A stretch of 64,000 bases of DNA, taken from contig NZ_CP041387.1 in the NCBI RefSeq assembly GCF_007005445.1, positions 1-64,000 of the forward strand, written 5' to 3'. Below the pieces are notes generated by a model that saw nothing but the letters and a program-made list of their open reading frames with translations, ran no database searches and was not told where the DNA came from. Shown here piece after piece: positions 8,753-17,306 of this stretch. Within the stretch, counting starts at the first letter, position 1. Each line of letters opens with the position of its first letter. A program made the position numbers and the translations under genes. The stretch is from Rhodopseudomonas palustris. GTDB taxonomy: Bacteria; Pseudomonadota; Alphaproteobacteria; Rhizobiales; Xanthobacteraceae.

Positions 8753-8960
8753 GGCCAATCCTTCCGGAAAACGATGTTCGTTTCAACGTCTGCGTCGTGC
8801 CCCGGCAAGATCGCAGTCGGCTCGGGAATCATGCCGAGCATCGTGGCCCGGCAGGCAGATGTCCACAGCCGGTTCCCTAAGCCCGAAATCGCCATTATGG
8901 CGGCGAATTGCGGTCAAAGCTGCGGGGTATCGGCAATCCTCGTTCACGAGGAATCGCGAC

Positions 8961-9284
8961 TTGCCCTACACCATCACAGCCATTCGACAAGACGAGAAGA
9001 TGCGCTGCGTGCGCGACAGCGCGCTGATCGCGCTGGCCAAGGTGCGGATTTGGGAGAGCGAGGGCTGGGACGTGGTTGTCGCCGGCGAAGACGGCCGCAC
9101 GTTCGGCACCGCCCAGCTCGATGCTCATGTGGCGGCGTATCGGTCGCTCGATGGCGCGGAGCTTGGCATCGACGACGATGATCTGATCGGGCCGAAGCCG
9201 ATGAAGGTGCCGGCGCAGAGGTCGCGCGCCGAGCGCACGACGACTGCGCGTGCTCGGTCGGCGCCCGAGGCGATGCCTGCCTAA
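8961..9284 (+). CDS. Small hypothetical protein
   Basis: 107 residues starting with TTG 8961, which has a GAGGAA ribosome site six bases upstream; ATG 9000 is an alternative. The N-terminal half looks like a compact globular fold (WESEGWDVVVAGEDG then FGTAQLDAHVAAYRS); the C-terminal 25 residues are basic and low in complexity. Not recognised. It stands alone between two leftward genes. Confidence 0.6.
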   Translation: MPYTITAIRQDEKMRCVRDSALIALAKVRIWESEGWDVVVAGEDGRTFGTAQLDAHVAAYRSLDGAELGIDDDDLIGPKPMKVPAQRSRAERTTTARARSAPEAMPA

Positions 9285-9316
9285 GTCTGCTGCGCGCGGA
9301 CGAAGTTCGTGCCGCT

Positions 9317-10909
9317 TTAGCCTTCCGCCACGGCGTCGCCCCACGGCTGGGCGATTTCGGTCGCGCCGCTGTTGCTGCTGCCCTGCCGCAGCACCACGCT
9401 GGGGCAGGCGAATTTCATCGGGAAGCTCTGCACCCGCGCCTCTTCGTAGTCGAACTGCCGGCGCAGCGCTTCGCGCGTCGCAGCCGGCAGGCGTACGTCG
9501 CCGATCACCACCTCGCCTTCGCTGGCGTCGATCCGCGGCTGGTGGATCGCGGCGTCGAGGTCCATGCCATAGTCGATCACGAACGACAGGATCTGCGCCA
9601 CCGCCGGCAGAATGCGGCGGCCGCCGGAGGCGCCGAGCGCCAGCCTGCGGCCGTCCGGCGCCTGCGCCAGCACCGGCGTGTAGTTGGTCAGGCAGCGCTT
9701 GCCGGGCGCCAGCGAGTTCGGCCGGCCCGGCTCGGGATCGAACCACATGATGCCGTTGTTCATCATGATGCCGGTGTGCGGCGTTTCGAATTTCGAGCCG
9801 AAGGTCGACAGCAGCGTCTGCGTCACCGCCGCCATGTTGCCGTCGCGGTCGACCACCGAGAAGTGCGTGGTGCAGGCCGGCGCCAGATGCTCGGCGCCGA
9901 GCGCGCGGCGGCCGTCGGCGTCGCCCATGTCGCGCAGCCGCTCTGCATAGGCCGATTGCAGCGCCAGCGCGTAGGCCTGATAGGCCGCGGCGTCGGGCTC
10001 GCTGCCGGCCGGCGTCAGGCTGTTGCCGAGCACCCGCAGGGTGTGGGCGAGAGTCGGACCGGCGGTCAGCTCCGGTGTCGCGAACACCTTGCCGCCGCGA
10101 TACGGGATCGTCAGCGGTGCGCGCATTTGGGCGCGGAAGCCGGCCAGATCCTCGATCGACAGCGTCCCGCCGTCGGCCTGGATGTCGGCGGCGAGGCTGC
10201 GCGCCAGATCGCCCTCGTAGAAGTCGCGCGGCCCCTGTTCGGCGAGCTGCGCCAGCGTCGCCTGCAGCCGGTCCTGCGGCAGCACGACATTCGATTTGAT
10301 GCCCCAGGGGGCGTGCGGCGGCAGCCCGTCGATGAGATATGAGGCGGCGCTGGCCGGATACCGGCGCAGATCCGCCGCCACGCTGCCGATCATCAGCGTG
10401 GTCCACCAGTCGACCGCCAGCCCGTCGCCGGCGAGCGCGACGCTGGGCGCCACCAGATCGCGCCACGGCAGCCTGGCGTAGCGGCGGTGCGCCTCCTCCA
10501 TGCCGGCGACCACGCCCGGCACCGCGATCGCGGCCGCGCCGTGGATGTTGCGGTCGTCCTTCACCCGCGGCCACGGAAACAGATCGGACGCCGCTCCGGC
10601 GCCGGTCAGCGGATAGTCCTCGACCCGCAGGCTCTGCGGGGTCCGCATGCCGTAGTCGATCACCTCGGTGCGGTCCTCTTCGGCACGATACAGCACCATC
10701 GCGCCGCCGCCGCCGATGCCGCTCATCCACGGCTCGACCACACCGAGCGCGAACGTCGTCGCGATCACCGCGTCGATGCAATCGCCGCCGGCCGCCAGCA
10801 CGTCGGCGCCGATCTCGGCCGCCCGGCGCGACTGCGCCGCGACGATGCCGCCGGTGGCGGTGATCGCGGGCTTGCGGATGTGCTGCAGATTGCTGAATTG
10901 GTCGGTCAT
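9317..10909 (-). CDS. Gamma-glutamyltransferase family Ntn hydrolase
   Basis: 530 residues, the usual length of the family. It would be autocleaved into two subunits at the catalytic Thr347 in the motif TTHFSVVDRDGN; the glycine-rich GIGGGGAM (65-71), the GIMMNNGIMWF loop (380-390) and a later GASGGRRILPA segment that forms the donor site also fit. Unlike the periplasmic E. coli enzyme it shows no signal peptide, so it is probably cytoplasmic; the natural substrate (glutathione or another gamma-glutamyl or amide compound) cannot be told. Monocistronic as far as visible. Confidence 0.88.
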   Translation of the reverse strand: MTDQFSNLQHIRKPAITATGGIVAAQSRRAAEIGADVLAAGGDCIDAVIATTFALGVVEPWMSGIGGGGAMVLYRAEEDRTEVIDYGMRTPQSLRVEDYPLTGAGAASDLFPWPRVKDDRNIHGAAAIAVPGVVAGMEEAHRRYARLPWRDLVAPSVALAGDGLAVDWWTTLMIGSVAADLRRYPASAASYLIDGLPPHAPWGIKSNVVLPQDRLQATLAQLAEQGPRDFYEGDLARSLAADIQADGGTLSIEDLAGFRAQMRAPLTIPYRGGKVFATPELTAGPTLAHTLRVLGNSLTPAGSEPDAAAYQAYALALQSAYAERLRDMGDADGRRALGAEHLAPACTTHFSVVDRDGNMAAVTQTLLSTFGSKFETPHTGIMMNNGIMWFDPEPGRPNSLAPGKRCLTNYTPVLAQAPDGRRLALGASGGRRILPAVAQILSFVIDYGMDLDAAIHQPRIDASEGEVVIGDVRLPAATREALRRQFDYEEARVQSFPMKFACPSVVLRQGSSNSGATEIAQPWGDAVAEG

Positions 10910-11024
10910 GCGCAGGCTTTCGCTGGGAGGGACGACACGCGGCGAGGGCCGGCGAGGGGACCGGCACCGGCGAGTGTAGGGCCTGCTGCGAGCGGCTGCT
11001 ACGACGCAGAAGCAGCCATGCTCG

Positions 11025-13736
11025 TCAGGCGGCGCAGGTTGAGAGGTGCGAGGTGAGCAACTTGCGGAACGCAGGGGCAGGCACCGCCGGGCTGAACAGC
11101 CAGCCCTGCATCTGGGTGCAGCCGAGTACGCTCAGGATCTCGCGCTGCCGCTCGGTCTCGACGCCCTCGGCGGTGGTGGTCATGTGGCGCGCCGCCGCGA
11201 TGTTGACCACCGCCTGCACGATCGCGGTCGACCCGTCGGTGGTGTCGATGGCGTCGACGAAGCTGCGATCGATCTTGATCTTGTCGAACGGGAAACGCTG
11301 CAGGTAGCTCAGCGACGAATAGCCGGTGCCGAAATCGTCGAGCGAGATCCGAACCCCGAGGGCGCGGAGCTGGGTCAGCGTCGACAGCGCCGCGTCGTCG
11401 TCGTGGATCAGCACCGCCTCGGTGACTTCGAGCTCGAGCCGGTTCGCCGGCAAGCCGGACGCGCCGAGCACCGAGGCGACCAGCAGCGCCAGCGACGGTT
11501 GGCGGAACTGGACCGGTGAGATGTTCACCGCCAGCGTGATGTCGGCGCTCCATTTCGCCGCCTCGGCGCAGGCGGTCGCCAGCGTCCAGGCGCCGATCTC
11601 GTTGATCAGGCCGGTGTCCTCGGCGATCGGGATGAATTCGGCGGGCGAGATCATGCCGCGGCTGGGGTGCCGCCAGCGCAGCAGCGCTTCGCAGCCGGTG
11701 ATCGCGCCGCTGCGCAGATCGACCAGCGGCTGGTAGTGAATTTCGAAGCCGCGCTTGCCGACCGCGCCGCGCAGGTCGAATTCGAGCTGGCGGCGGGCCT
11801 TGGCGACCGCGTCCATTTCCGGCTCGAAGAACCGGAAGGTGCGCCGGCCTTCGGCCTTGGCGCTGTACATCGCGAGGTCGGCGTTCTTGACCAGTTGGTC
11901 GAGATCGGCGCCGTCGCGCGGCGCGATCGCGATTCCGATCGATGCGTCGGTGGACAGATGGTGGCCGAGGCACTGATACGGCAAGCGGATCGATTCATAG
12001 ATCCGCTCGATCAGCGTGGTGACGTCGTCGGCGCCGCTCACCGCGATCTGGATGATGGCGAATTCGTCGCCGCCGAGCCGGGCGACGAAATCGGTCTCGC
12101 GGACGCAATCGCGCAGTCGGACCGCGACCTGCTTCAACAGTTCGTCGCCGACCGGATGGCCGAGGGTGTCGTTGATGTTTTTGAATTCGTCGATGTCGAT
12201 GTACAGCAGCGCGAACGGCGCGCCGCGGCCGGCGCGCTGCAGTTCATTCTCCAGCCGCTGCCGGAACATGCTGCGATTCGGCAGATCGGTGAGGCTGTCG
12301 AAATGCGCCAGATAGGAAATCTTCTCGGCGTAGCGTGTGCGCTCGGTGACGTCCTCGTGGGTGATCACCCAGCCGCCGCCGGGAACCGGGACGCTGGAGA
12401 ACTCGATCGAACGGTCGAGAATGCTGTGGACCTCGGAGACCTTTCTGCTGGACAGCTTGTCGATCAGGTCTGCGGTGATGTTGTCGACATTGCCGTAGAG
12501 GGATCCGGTGGCCTTGCGGTGCTCGAGCACGTCGCGCAGGGAGCAGCCCGGCTTCACGATGGCCGACGACAGTCCGTACATGTCCAGATAGCGCCGATTG
12601 CACACCACCAGCCGCGCCTGCGCGTCGAACAGCAACAGGCCCTGGGACATGTTGTTGATCGCAGTGTCGAGACGTTGCTTGTCGAGCTTCAGCCGTTCCT
12701 GGGTCGCGCGATGGTGCTTGCCGATCTGGTTGATGATCAGCAGCAGGATCACCGTCACCACCAGCGCCGAGACGGCGGCAACCGAAACCATCAGCCGGGT
12801 TTGCGTACGCCAGCTCGCCAGTGCGTCTTCGATGGTCGTCGTGGTGATCATCACGATCGGTAGTTGATCGAGCGCATGCGACGCCACCAGGCGATCCTGA
12901 CCGTCGACCGGACTCGGCAGCCGGGCGGTGGTGTCTTGGTCGAACATCGCCTGTTGCAGCGCTGGCCCGTCGCGGAAGTTGCGACCGATCATGCCTTCGG
13001 CATAGGGGTGGCGCGTCAGCAGGGTGCCGTCGCTGTGGTGGATCGAAACGGCGGAGTCGCCGATCAGCGAGACCTGTGACAGGAATCGGTCGAAATGAAC
13101 CGGCGTGATCGCGCGGGAGACGACGCCGAGAAACTCGCCGTCCGCATTGCTCAGTCGCTGCGCCAGCACGATCGTCCAGCCGCCCGCCAGCGCATCGTGC
13201 TCCAGTGCGACCGTCGGGCGTTGCGTGGCGCCGGTCTTGTGGTCGAGGAAGTAGGGGCGTTCGGCGATCGAAGCCTCGGGGACCGGCCACACGTCGGACG
13301 CGTTGATCAGGTGCCCTTTGGCATCGAAGATCTTCAGCGCCGTAATCTCGGTCGCGCCCCTGGCGCGGGACTGCAACGTCTGGTGCATCGCCAGCGTCGA
13401 CATCGCGCCGCTGAACGCCTCGGCCGAAGGCTCCGGTGATTGTCTGGCCATCGCGACGATGTCGTGCTGCATCGCCATGAAGTCGTCGATCTCGCGATCG
13501 TAGTGCAGCGCCAGCAACATGGCGGTGTTGGCGAGTTCGCGTTCGCCGTTGCGCAGCGCCTTTTCCTTGAAATTGTTGACGGTCAGAACCGTTGTGATGG
13601 CGATCCCTGCGATCAGGATGGCGCCACTCAGGATCAGCCACAGAATCGGGCGATGATGGAGCGCCCCGACGAAGGGCAATCGCTCGCTGACGTCCGCTGG
13701 GGGGAAGGCCGGATCCTGGGGCCGGAAGCTCTGCAT
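11025..13736 (-). CDS. Membrane-bound sensor diguanylate cyclase/phosphodiesterase (Cache-PAS-GGDEF-EAL)
   Basis: About 903 residues from ATG 13736 (a TTG at 13778 would add 14). Layout: transmembrane helix near 30-53, periplasmic double-Cache-like sensor to about 310, second helix 316-336, PAS domain about 358-465, GGDEF domain with intact GGDEF at 555-559 and an RETD inhibitory site nine residues before it, then an EAL domain with EALLRW near 683 and loop-6 motif DDFGTGYSS. Both catalytic halves look competent, so it may make or break c-di-GMP according to a periplasmic ligand. Weak ribosome site; start is not certain. Confidence 0.9.
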   Translation of the reverse strand: MQSFRPQDPAFPPADVSERLPFVGALHHRPILWLILSGAILIAGIAITTVLTVNNFKEKALRNGERELANTAMLLALHYDREIDDFMAMQHDIVAMARQSPEPSAEAFSGAMSTLAMHQTLQSRARGATEITALKIFDAKGHLINASDVWPVPEASIAERPYFLDHKTGATQRPTVALEHDALAGGWTIVLAQRLSNADGEFLGVVSRAITPVHFDRFLSQVSLIGDSAVSIHHSDGTLLTRHPYAEGMIGRNFRDGPALQQAMFDQDTTARLPSPVDGQDRLVASHALDQLPIVMITTTTIEDALASWRTQTRLMVSVAAVSALVVTVILLLIINQIGKHHRATQERLKLDKQRLDTAINNMSQGLLLFDAQARLVVCNRRYLDMYGLSSAIVKPGCSLRDVLEHRKATGSLYGNVDNITADLIDKLSSRKVSEVHSILDRSIEFSSVPVPGGGWVITHEDVTERTRYAEKISYLAHFDSLTDLPNRSMFRQRLENELQRAGRGAPFALLYIDIDEFKNINDTLGHPVGDELLKQVAVRLRDCVRETDFVARLGGDEFAIIQIAVSGADDVTTLIERIYESIRLPYQCLGHHLSTDASIGIAIAPRDGADLDQLVKNADLAMYSAKAEGRRTFRFFEPEMDAVAKARRQLEFDLRGAVGKRGFEIHYQPLVDLRSGAITGCEALLRWRHPSRGMISPAEFIPIAEDTGLINEIGAWTLATACAEAAKWSADITLAVNISPVQFRQPSLALLVASVLGASGLPANRLELEVTEAVLIHDDDAALSTLTQLRALGVRISLDDFGTGYSSLSYLQRFPFDKIKIDRSFVDAIDTTDGSTAIVQAVVNIAAARHMTTTAEGVETERQREILSVLGCTQMQGWLFSPAVPAPAFRKLLTSHLSTCAA

Positions 13737-13870
13737 CCGGTAAGAACTACCGGACACAGATGAGAGGCTGGTTAGCAATCAGGGTAAGCGAAACTTGAAT
13801 CCGGCGGCCTGTCCTGGTCAATTTTGCTCGCAGGCGTGGTGTCGCGTCGGCCCGCCGGGACGTCCCGATG

Positions 13871-13901
13871 AAAAAGACCGGCGGTACGATCTCCGCCGGC
13901 C
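13871..13901 (-). terminator. Rho-independent terminator
   Basis: GGCCGGCGG/CCGCCGGTC-type stem followed on the minus strand by five T (13875-13871). It lies downstream of the leftward membrane-protein gene that ends at 13951. Confidence 0.7.
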
Positions 13902-13950
13902 TGTCAACAGCTACGGTCGAGCGCGGATCTGGCGATCCGACCGCCGACGA

Positions 13951-14352
13951 TCAATTGATCGGAGTGCCCGGTCGCGGCGCAGAGGCGCTATTGGCACGAT
14001 AGACCTCGAACACGCCCCAGGCGGCGGCGGCGATGTACACCAGCGCCACCAGATTGCGCGGCAGGATCATCGCCAGCGCGATCAGTGCGACCGCCGTGGC
14101 GCAGGCCTTCACCAGCTTGTTCTCGTCGGCGAAGATCAGCTTGAAGCGATCCCAGTTGTCGACCTTCAGCGGCAGCTCCAGGGTCTGCAGGCCGAACTTC
14201 TCCCACGCGCCCTTGAAGCCGAGGTCGCGCGCCCACAGCAGGAACAGCGCGACCAGGAAGGCGACGATCGTGACGACGGCGGCAGGCGGGCCGCCCGCAT
14301 AGCCGATCACGACCACGAGGGCGATTGCGAAAGCACCGATCCAATATTGCAT
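13951..14352 (-). CDS. Small four-helix membrane protein
   Basis: 133 residues with four hydrophobic segments (about 5-22, 25-45, 78-97, 100-118) and a polar central loop rich in Trp, Lys and Asp. Start ATG 14352 is preceded by AGGT; an in-frame GTG six codons upstream is also possible. Not recognised. A strong terminator follows at 13871-13901. Confidence 0.7.
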   Translation of the reverse strand: MQYWIGAFAIALVVVIGYAGGPPAAVVTIVAFLVALFLLWARDLGFKGAWEKFGLQTLELPLKVDNWDRFKLIFADENKLVKACATAVALIALAMILPRNLVALVYIAAAAWGVFEVYRANSASAPRPGTPIN

Positions 14353-14785
14353 TGATTTACCTATTGTCACCCGGCGCTCGCGGGTGCCCCTTCAGGTTCG
14401 TCCACGCACGCGTCGCCGCGGGTGGGGTGGAAGAACGGTCAGGCACGCGCACGCTGCCGCGGAGGTCGTCGTCCTCGATGTGCGTCACGATCGCCTGCGC
14501 GAAACGGCCGGCGCGCGCCGATTCCTAACTCCGTTGAAATAGGACAAATGAGAAACGCCCGCCAGTCAGGCGAATTGCTGACAGCGCTGCTCGCCCCCGC
14601 GGTGGTGACCAAAAGTCGCGTCCGTGTCCTCGCCGTGCTGCGCTACGCGTGGTTGGTATCGTGAGGCGTTCCTTCCGGGGCGTCTACGTCTTTCGTCGCA
14701 GCGGCATCGGTATTCTTACCAGCGGTCGACTTAATGACTGCGTAACGACGACCGCGAATAGTCGAGCCCGAGGGGGAGAATACCC
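14353..14785. other. Gene-free stretch with leader of the 64-residue gene
   Basis: No convincing gene. Short open frames here lack ribosome sites and natural composition. An inverted GGCGTTCC / GGGGCGTC-like structure occurs near 14663-14681 and the right end holds the GAGGGGGAG ribosome site of the next gene. Confidence 0.5.
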
Positions 14786-14980
14786 ATGCTGCAGACGCTC
14801 GAAACTACGGATTTGAAAGAAGCCCGCCGGTCGCGAATCGCGCAGTTCAGCGGTCGGGCGGCGACCTTGAAGGTCGGCGGATCTTCGGTGACTGGCATCG
14901 TCCGCGCCGTCAAGGAAGACAAAACCGGCGAGAAGCCGCGCTGGATCGTCACGGTTCTGTCGCAGCCGCCGCGGCGCTGA
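14786..14980 (+). CDS. Small conserved-type protein, 64 residues
   Basis: A basic 64-residue protein with a strong GAGGGGGAG ribosome site seven bases before ATG. The core (about 21-57) reads as a beta-rich fold, with SGRAATLKVGGSSVTGIV and WIVTVLS. No signal peptide or membrane segment. Its TGA abuts, without any spacing, the TGA of the convergent acyl-CoA dehydrogenase gene. Function is not known. Confidence 0.68.
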   Translation: MLQTLETTDLKEARRSRIAQFSGRAATLKVGGSSVTGIVRAVKEDKTGEKPRWIVTVLSQPPRR

Positions 14981-16246
14981 TCAGTCGCACTGCAATTGCG
15001 CCGGCGGAACGAAGTGGTGAGCGTTCTGGCCCGCCAGCGTCTTCGCTCTCGCCAGCTCGGCGCGCGCCACCACCCGCAGATGCACTTCATCCGGCCCATC
15101 CAGGAACCGCATCGCCCGCCCCCAGGTCCATAGATAAGACAGCGGCGTGTCCGGCGTCAGCCCCATCGCCCCGAACACCTGCATGGCGCGATCGACGATC
15201 CGCGTCTGCAGCCGCGCCGCCACCACCTTGATGGCCGAGACGTCGATCCGCGCTGCCGCATTGCCGTCGCGGTCCATGCGGTGGGCCGCCTGCATCACCA
15301 AGAGCCGGGCCTGATCGATCTCGAGCCGCGATTCCGCAATCCAGTCCTGCACGTTGGCGAAGTCGGCGAGGTGCCTGCCGAATGCCTCGCGCTCCAGCGC
15401 CCGCTCTGCCATCAGTTCCAGCGCGACTTCGCATTGTCCAATGGTCCGCATGCAATGATGCACCCGGCCGGGTCCGAGCCGATCCTGCGCCAAGCGAAAG
15501 CCCTTGCCTTCCTCGCCGAGCAGATTTGCGGCCGGCACCCGGACGTTGCGGAACACCAGCTCGCAATGCCCTTCCGGCGAATGATAGTGCATGATCGGGA
15601 TATTGCGGATGATCGACAGGCCCGGCGTGTCCATCGGCACCAGCAGCATCGAGTGTCGCTCGTGCGAGGTCGGCGGCAGGCTGTCGCTCGACACGCCCAT
15701 CACGATCGCCAGCTTACAGTTCGGATGCGCCGGGCCGGTGATGAACCATTTGCGGCCGTTCACCACGTAGTCGTCGCCGTCGCGTGTGATGGTGGTGCGG
15801 ATGTTGCGTGCGTCGGAAGAGGCCGCGTCGGGTTCGCTCATCGCGAAGCAGGACCGGATCTCGCCGATCAGCAGCGGGTCGAGCCACCGCGCGCGCTGCT
15901 CCGGCGTCGCCGCCAGATGTAACAGCTCCATGTTGCCGGTGTCGGGCGCATTGCAGTTGAAAACTTCCGACGCCCAATGCACCCGGCCCATGATCTCGGC
16001 CAGCGGCGCATATTCGACATTGCAGAGGCGCTGGCCGGGATCCTCGTCGCGCAGGCCCGGCAGAAACAGATTCCACAGATCCTCGGAGAACGCCTTCGAC
16101 TTCAGTCGCTCGATCAGGTCCAGCGGATAGCGCCCGGCCGCCACTTCGCGATGCCAGGCGACATTGGCGGGCTCGACGTGGAAGCGCATGAAGTCGGAGA
16201 GCTGCGCTTGCAGCCGCTGCACCTTGTCGCTGTGATCGAAATCCAT
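14981..16246 (-). CDS. Acyl-CoA dehydrogenase family protein
   Basis: 421-residue flavoprotein expected to oxidise an acyl-CoA to the enoyl-CoA. The FAD-binding CFAMSEPDAASSDA segment (about 133-146), KWFITGPAHPN and the C-terminal QVFGAMGLTPDTPLS and FLDGPDEVH motifs match the long-chain or ACAD10/11-like branch. The gene ends back to back with the 64-residue gene. Substrate is not determinable. It is not next to other beta-oxidation genes. Confidence 0.9.
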   Translation of the reverse strand: MDFDHSDKVQRLQAQLSDFMRFHVEPANVAWHREVAAGRYPLDLIERLKSKAFSEDLWNLFLPGLRDEDPGQRLCNVEYAPLAEIMGRVHWASEVFNCNAPDTGNMELLHLAATPEQRARWLDPLLIGEIRSCFAMSEPDAASSDARNIRTTITRDGDDYVVNGRKWFITGPAHPNCKLAIVMGVSSDSLPPTSHERHSMLLVPMDTPGLSIIRNIPIMHYHSPEGHCELVFRNVRVPAANLLGEEGKGFRLAQDRLGPGRVHHCMRTIGQCEVALELMAERALEREAFGRHLADFANVQDWIAESRLEIDQARLLVMQAAHRMDRDGNAAARIDVSAIKVVAARLQTRIVDRAMQVFGAMGLTPDTPLSYLWTWGRAMRFLDGPDEVHLRVVARAELARAKTLAGQNAHHFVPPAQLQCD

Positions 16247-16328
16247 CTACGGGCTCTCAGGCGGGAAGGACGGCGGTGCAATCCGCCGAAGCCGGCGGCG
16301 CCGGGGCGGGGCGTCGCGACGCCCCGCA

Positions 16329-16670
16329 TCAATTGCGCTTCAGGCTGAGTATGTACTGCACGATCTCGGCGGCGTCGCCGGGCGCGATGATCAAGTTCGG
16401 CATGTTGGTGTGGTTGGAGCGAAGGAACACGTTCAGCGACAGCGCCGTGGTCGACGGCAGATTGGCGATCCGCTCGAACGCAGGGCCCTTGCCGTCGCGC
16501 ATGTCGCCGGCTTCGATGGCGTGGCACTCCGCACACCATCCGGCGGCCAGTCTGTGACCGGCCGAGCTGCCGTCCGGCATCGCACCCTCCGCCCGGTGCT
16601 GCCGGACCACCAGCAGCACCGCCACGATCAGAATGCCGGAGATCAGCAGCCGAACCCGCCCGTGCGACAT
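16329..16670 (-). CDS. Membrane-anchored c-type cytochrome
   Basis: 113 residues: an N-terminal hydrophobic segment (7-23) acting as signal or anchor, one haem-binding CAECH (46-50) and a likely axial Met90 in NMPNLI, the layout of a small class I cytochrome c that carries electrons in the periplasm. It starts 8 bases after the stop of the DUF6455 gene and so is its second operon gene, downstream of a FixK/FNR-like site at 17173-17186. Confidence 0.88.
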   Translation of the reverse strand: MSHGRVRLLISGILIVAVLLVVRQHRAEGAMPDGSSAGHRLAAGWCAECHAIEAGDMRDGKGPAFERIANLPSTTALSLNVFLRSNHTNMPNLIIAPGDAAEIVQYILSLKRN

Positions 16671-16678
16671 CGTCGCGC

Positions 16679-17113
16679 TTAGTGGCGAACGGTGCCGGGT
16701 GCGACGTGGAAGTCCTTGTCCAGCGCGTCGAGCGTCACCTTGTTGGCGCAGTACGCCTGATAGTGCTCGGCGAGCGAACCGTCGGCGATATCGTGATCGC
16801 ATTCGGCCTTGTGACGGCACAGCGCGCACACCCGCTCGAGGTCGCGCATCACCAGCGGCTGGGCGCGGGCGATCGCGTCCTCGTCGATGCCGAGGACTTT
16901 CAGGAGCTGCGGCAACTCTTCGACCTTGTGCGGACCCTGACGGACCAGCTCGTCGAGGTCGGAGGCGGTGACGCCGAGGTCGTGTGCGATACGGCCGAAT
17001 TCCGCGGAGTCGAACTGACACATTTCGACGACTTCACGCCGGTGCTTCAGCCAGTCGGCGAAGGTTTCGAGAAGCCGGTCGACGAGCGGATAGGGGCGGC
17101 TATGGGCAGGCAT
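16679..17113 (-). CDS. DUF6455 family protein
   Basis: 144 residues. The N-terminal half is helical with an HTH-like GVTASDLDELV segment; the C-terminal half carries CALCRHKAEC and YCAN, so four Cys that could bind a metal or Fe-S cluster. DUF6455 proteins are common in alphaproteobacteria and their function is unknown. First gene of an operon with the cytochrome c, preceded by a FixK/FNR-like palindrome, which points to a role under low oxygen. Confidence 0.8.
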   Translation of the reverse strand: MPAHSRPYPLVDRLLETFADWLKHRREVVEMCQFDSAEFGRIAHDLGVTASDLDELVRQGPHKVEELPQLLKVLGIDEDAIARAQPLVMRDLERVCALCRHKAECDHDIADGSLAEHYQAYCANKVTLDALDKDFHVAPGTVRH

Positions 17114-17172
17114 TTCGCCCTCCAGGATGTCTGACGGTGGCGGTACAATCGCCGAACGCTTCCCGAATCACA

Positions 17173-17186
17173 TTGCGATAGATCAA
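17173..17186 (-). promoter_or_regulatory. FixK/FNR-type site
   Basis: TTGCGATAGATCAA matches TTG-N8-CAA with a perfect TCAA half and TTGC in the other half. It lies 60 bases upstream of the DUF6455 start, a normal activator position for Crp/Fnr regulators such as FixK or AadR. Confidence 0.7.
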
Positions 17187-17306
17187 GCAAGCCGCCCTCG
17201 GAAATCACCGGAGGTGACAGCGCCGCCGAGCTAACAAATCAGTTGGACGTTCGCTGTGCGGAATAAGCTCCCGCATCGCTACGCGCGGTGTCGCTGATCG
17301 CTTCGC

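Noticed and set aside
8895..10967. 690-codon minus-strand frame
   Set aside because: Arg-rich shadow of the gamma-glutamyltransferase gene in another frame; typical of G+C-rich DNA.
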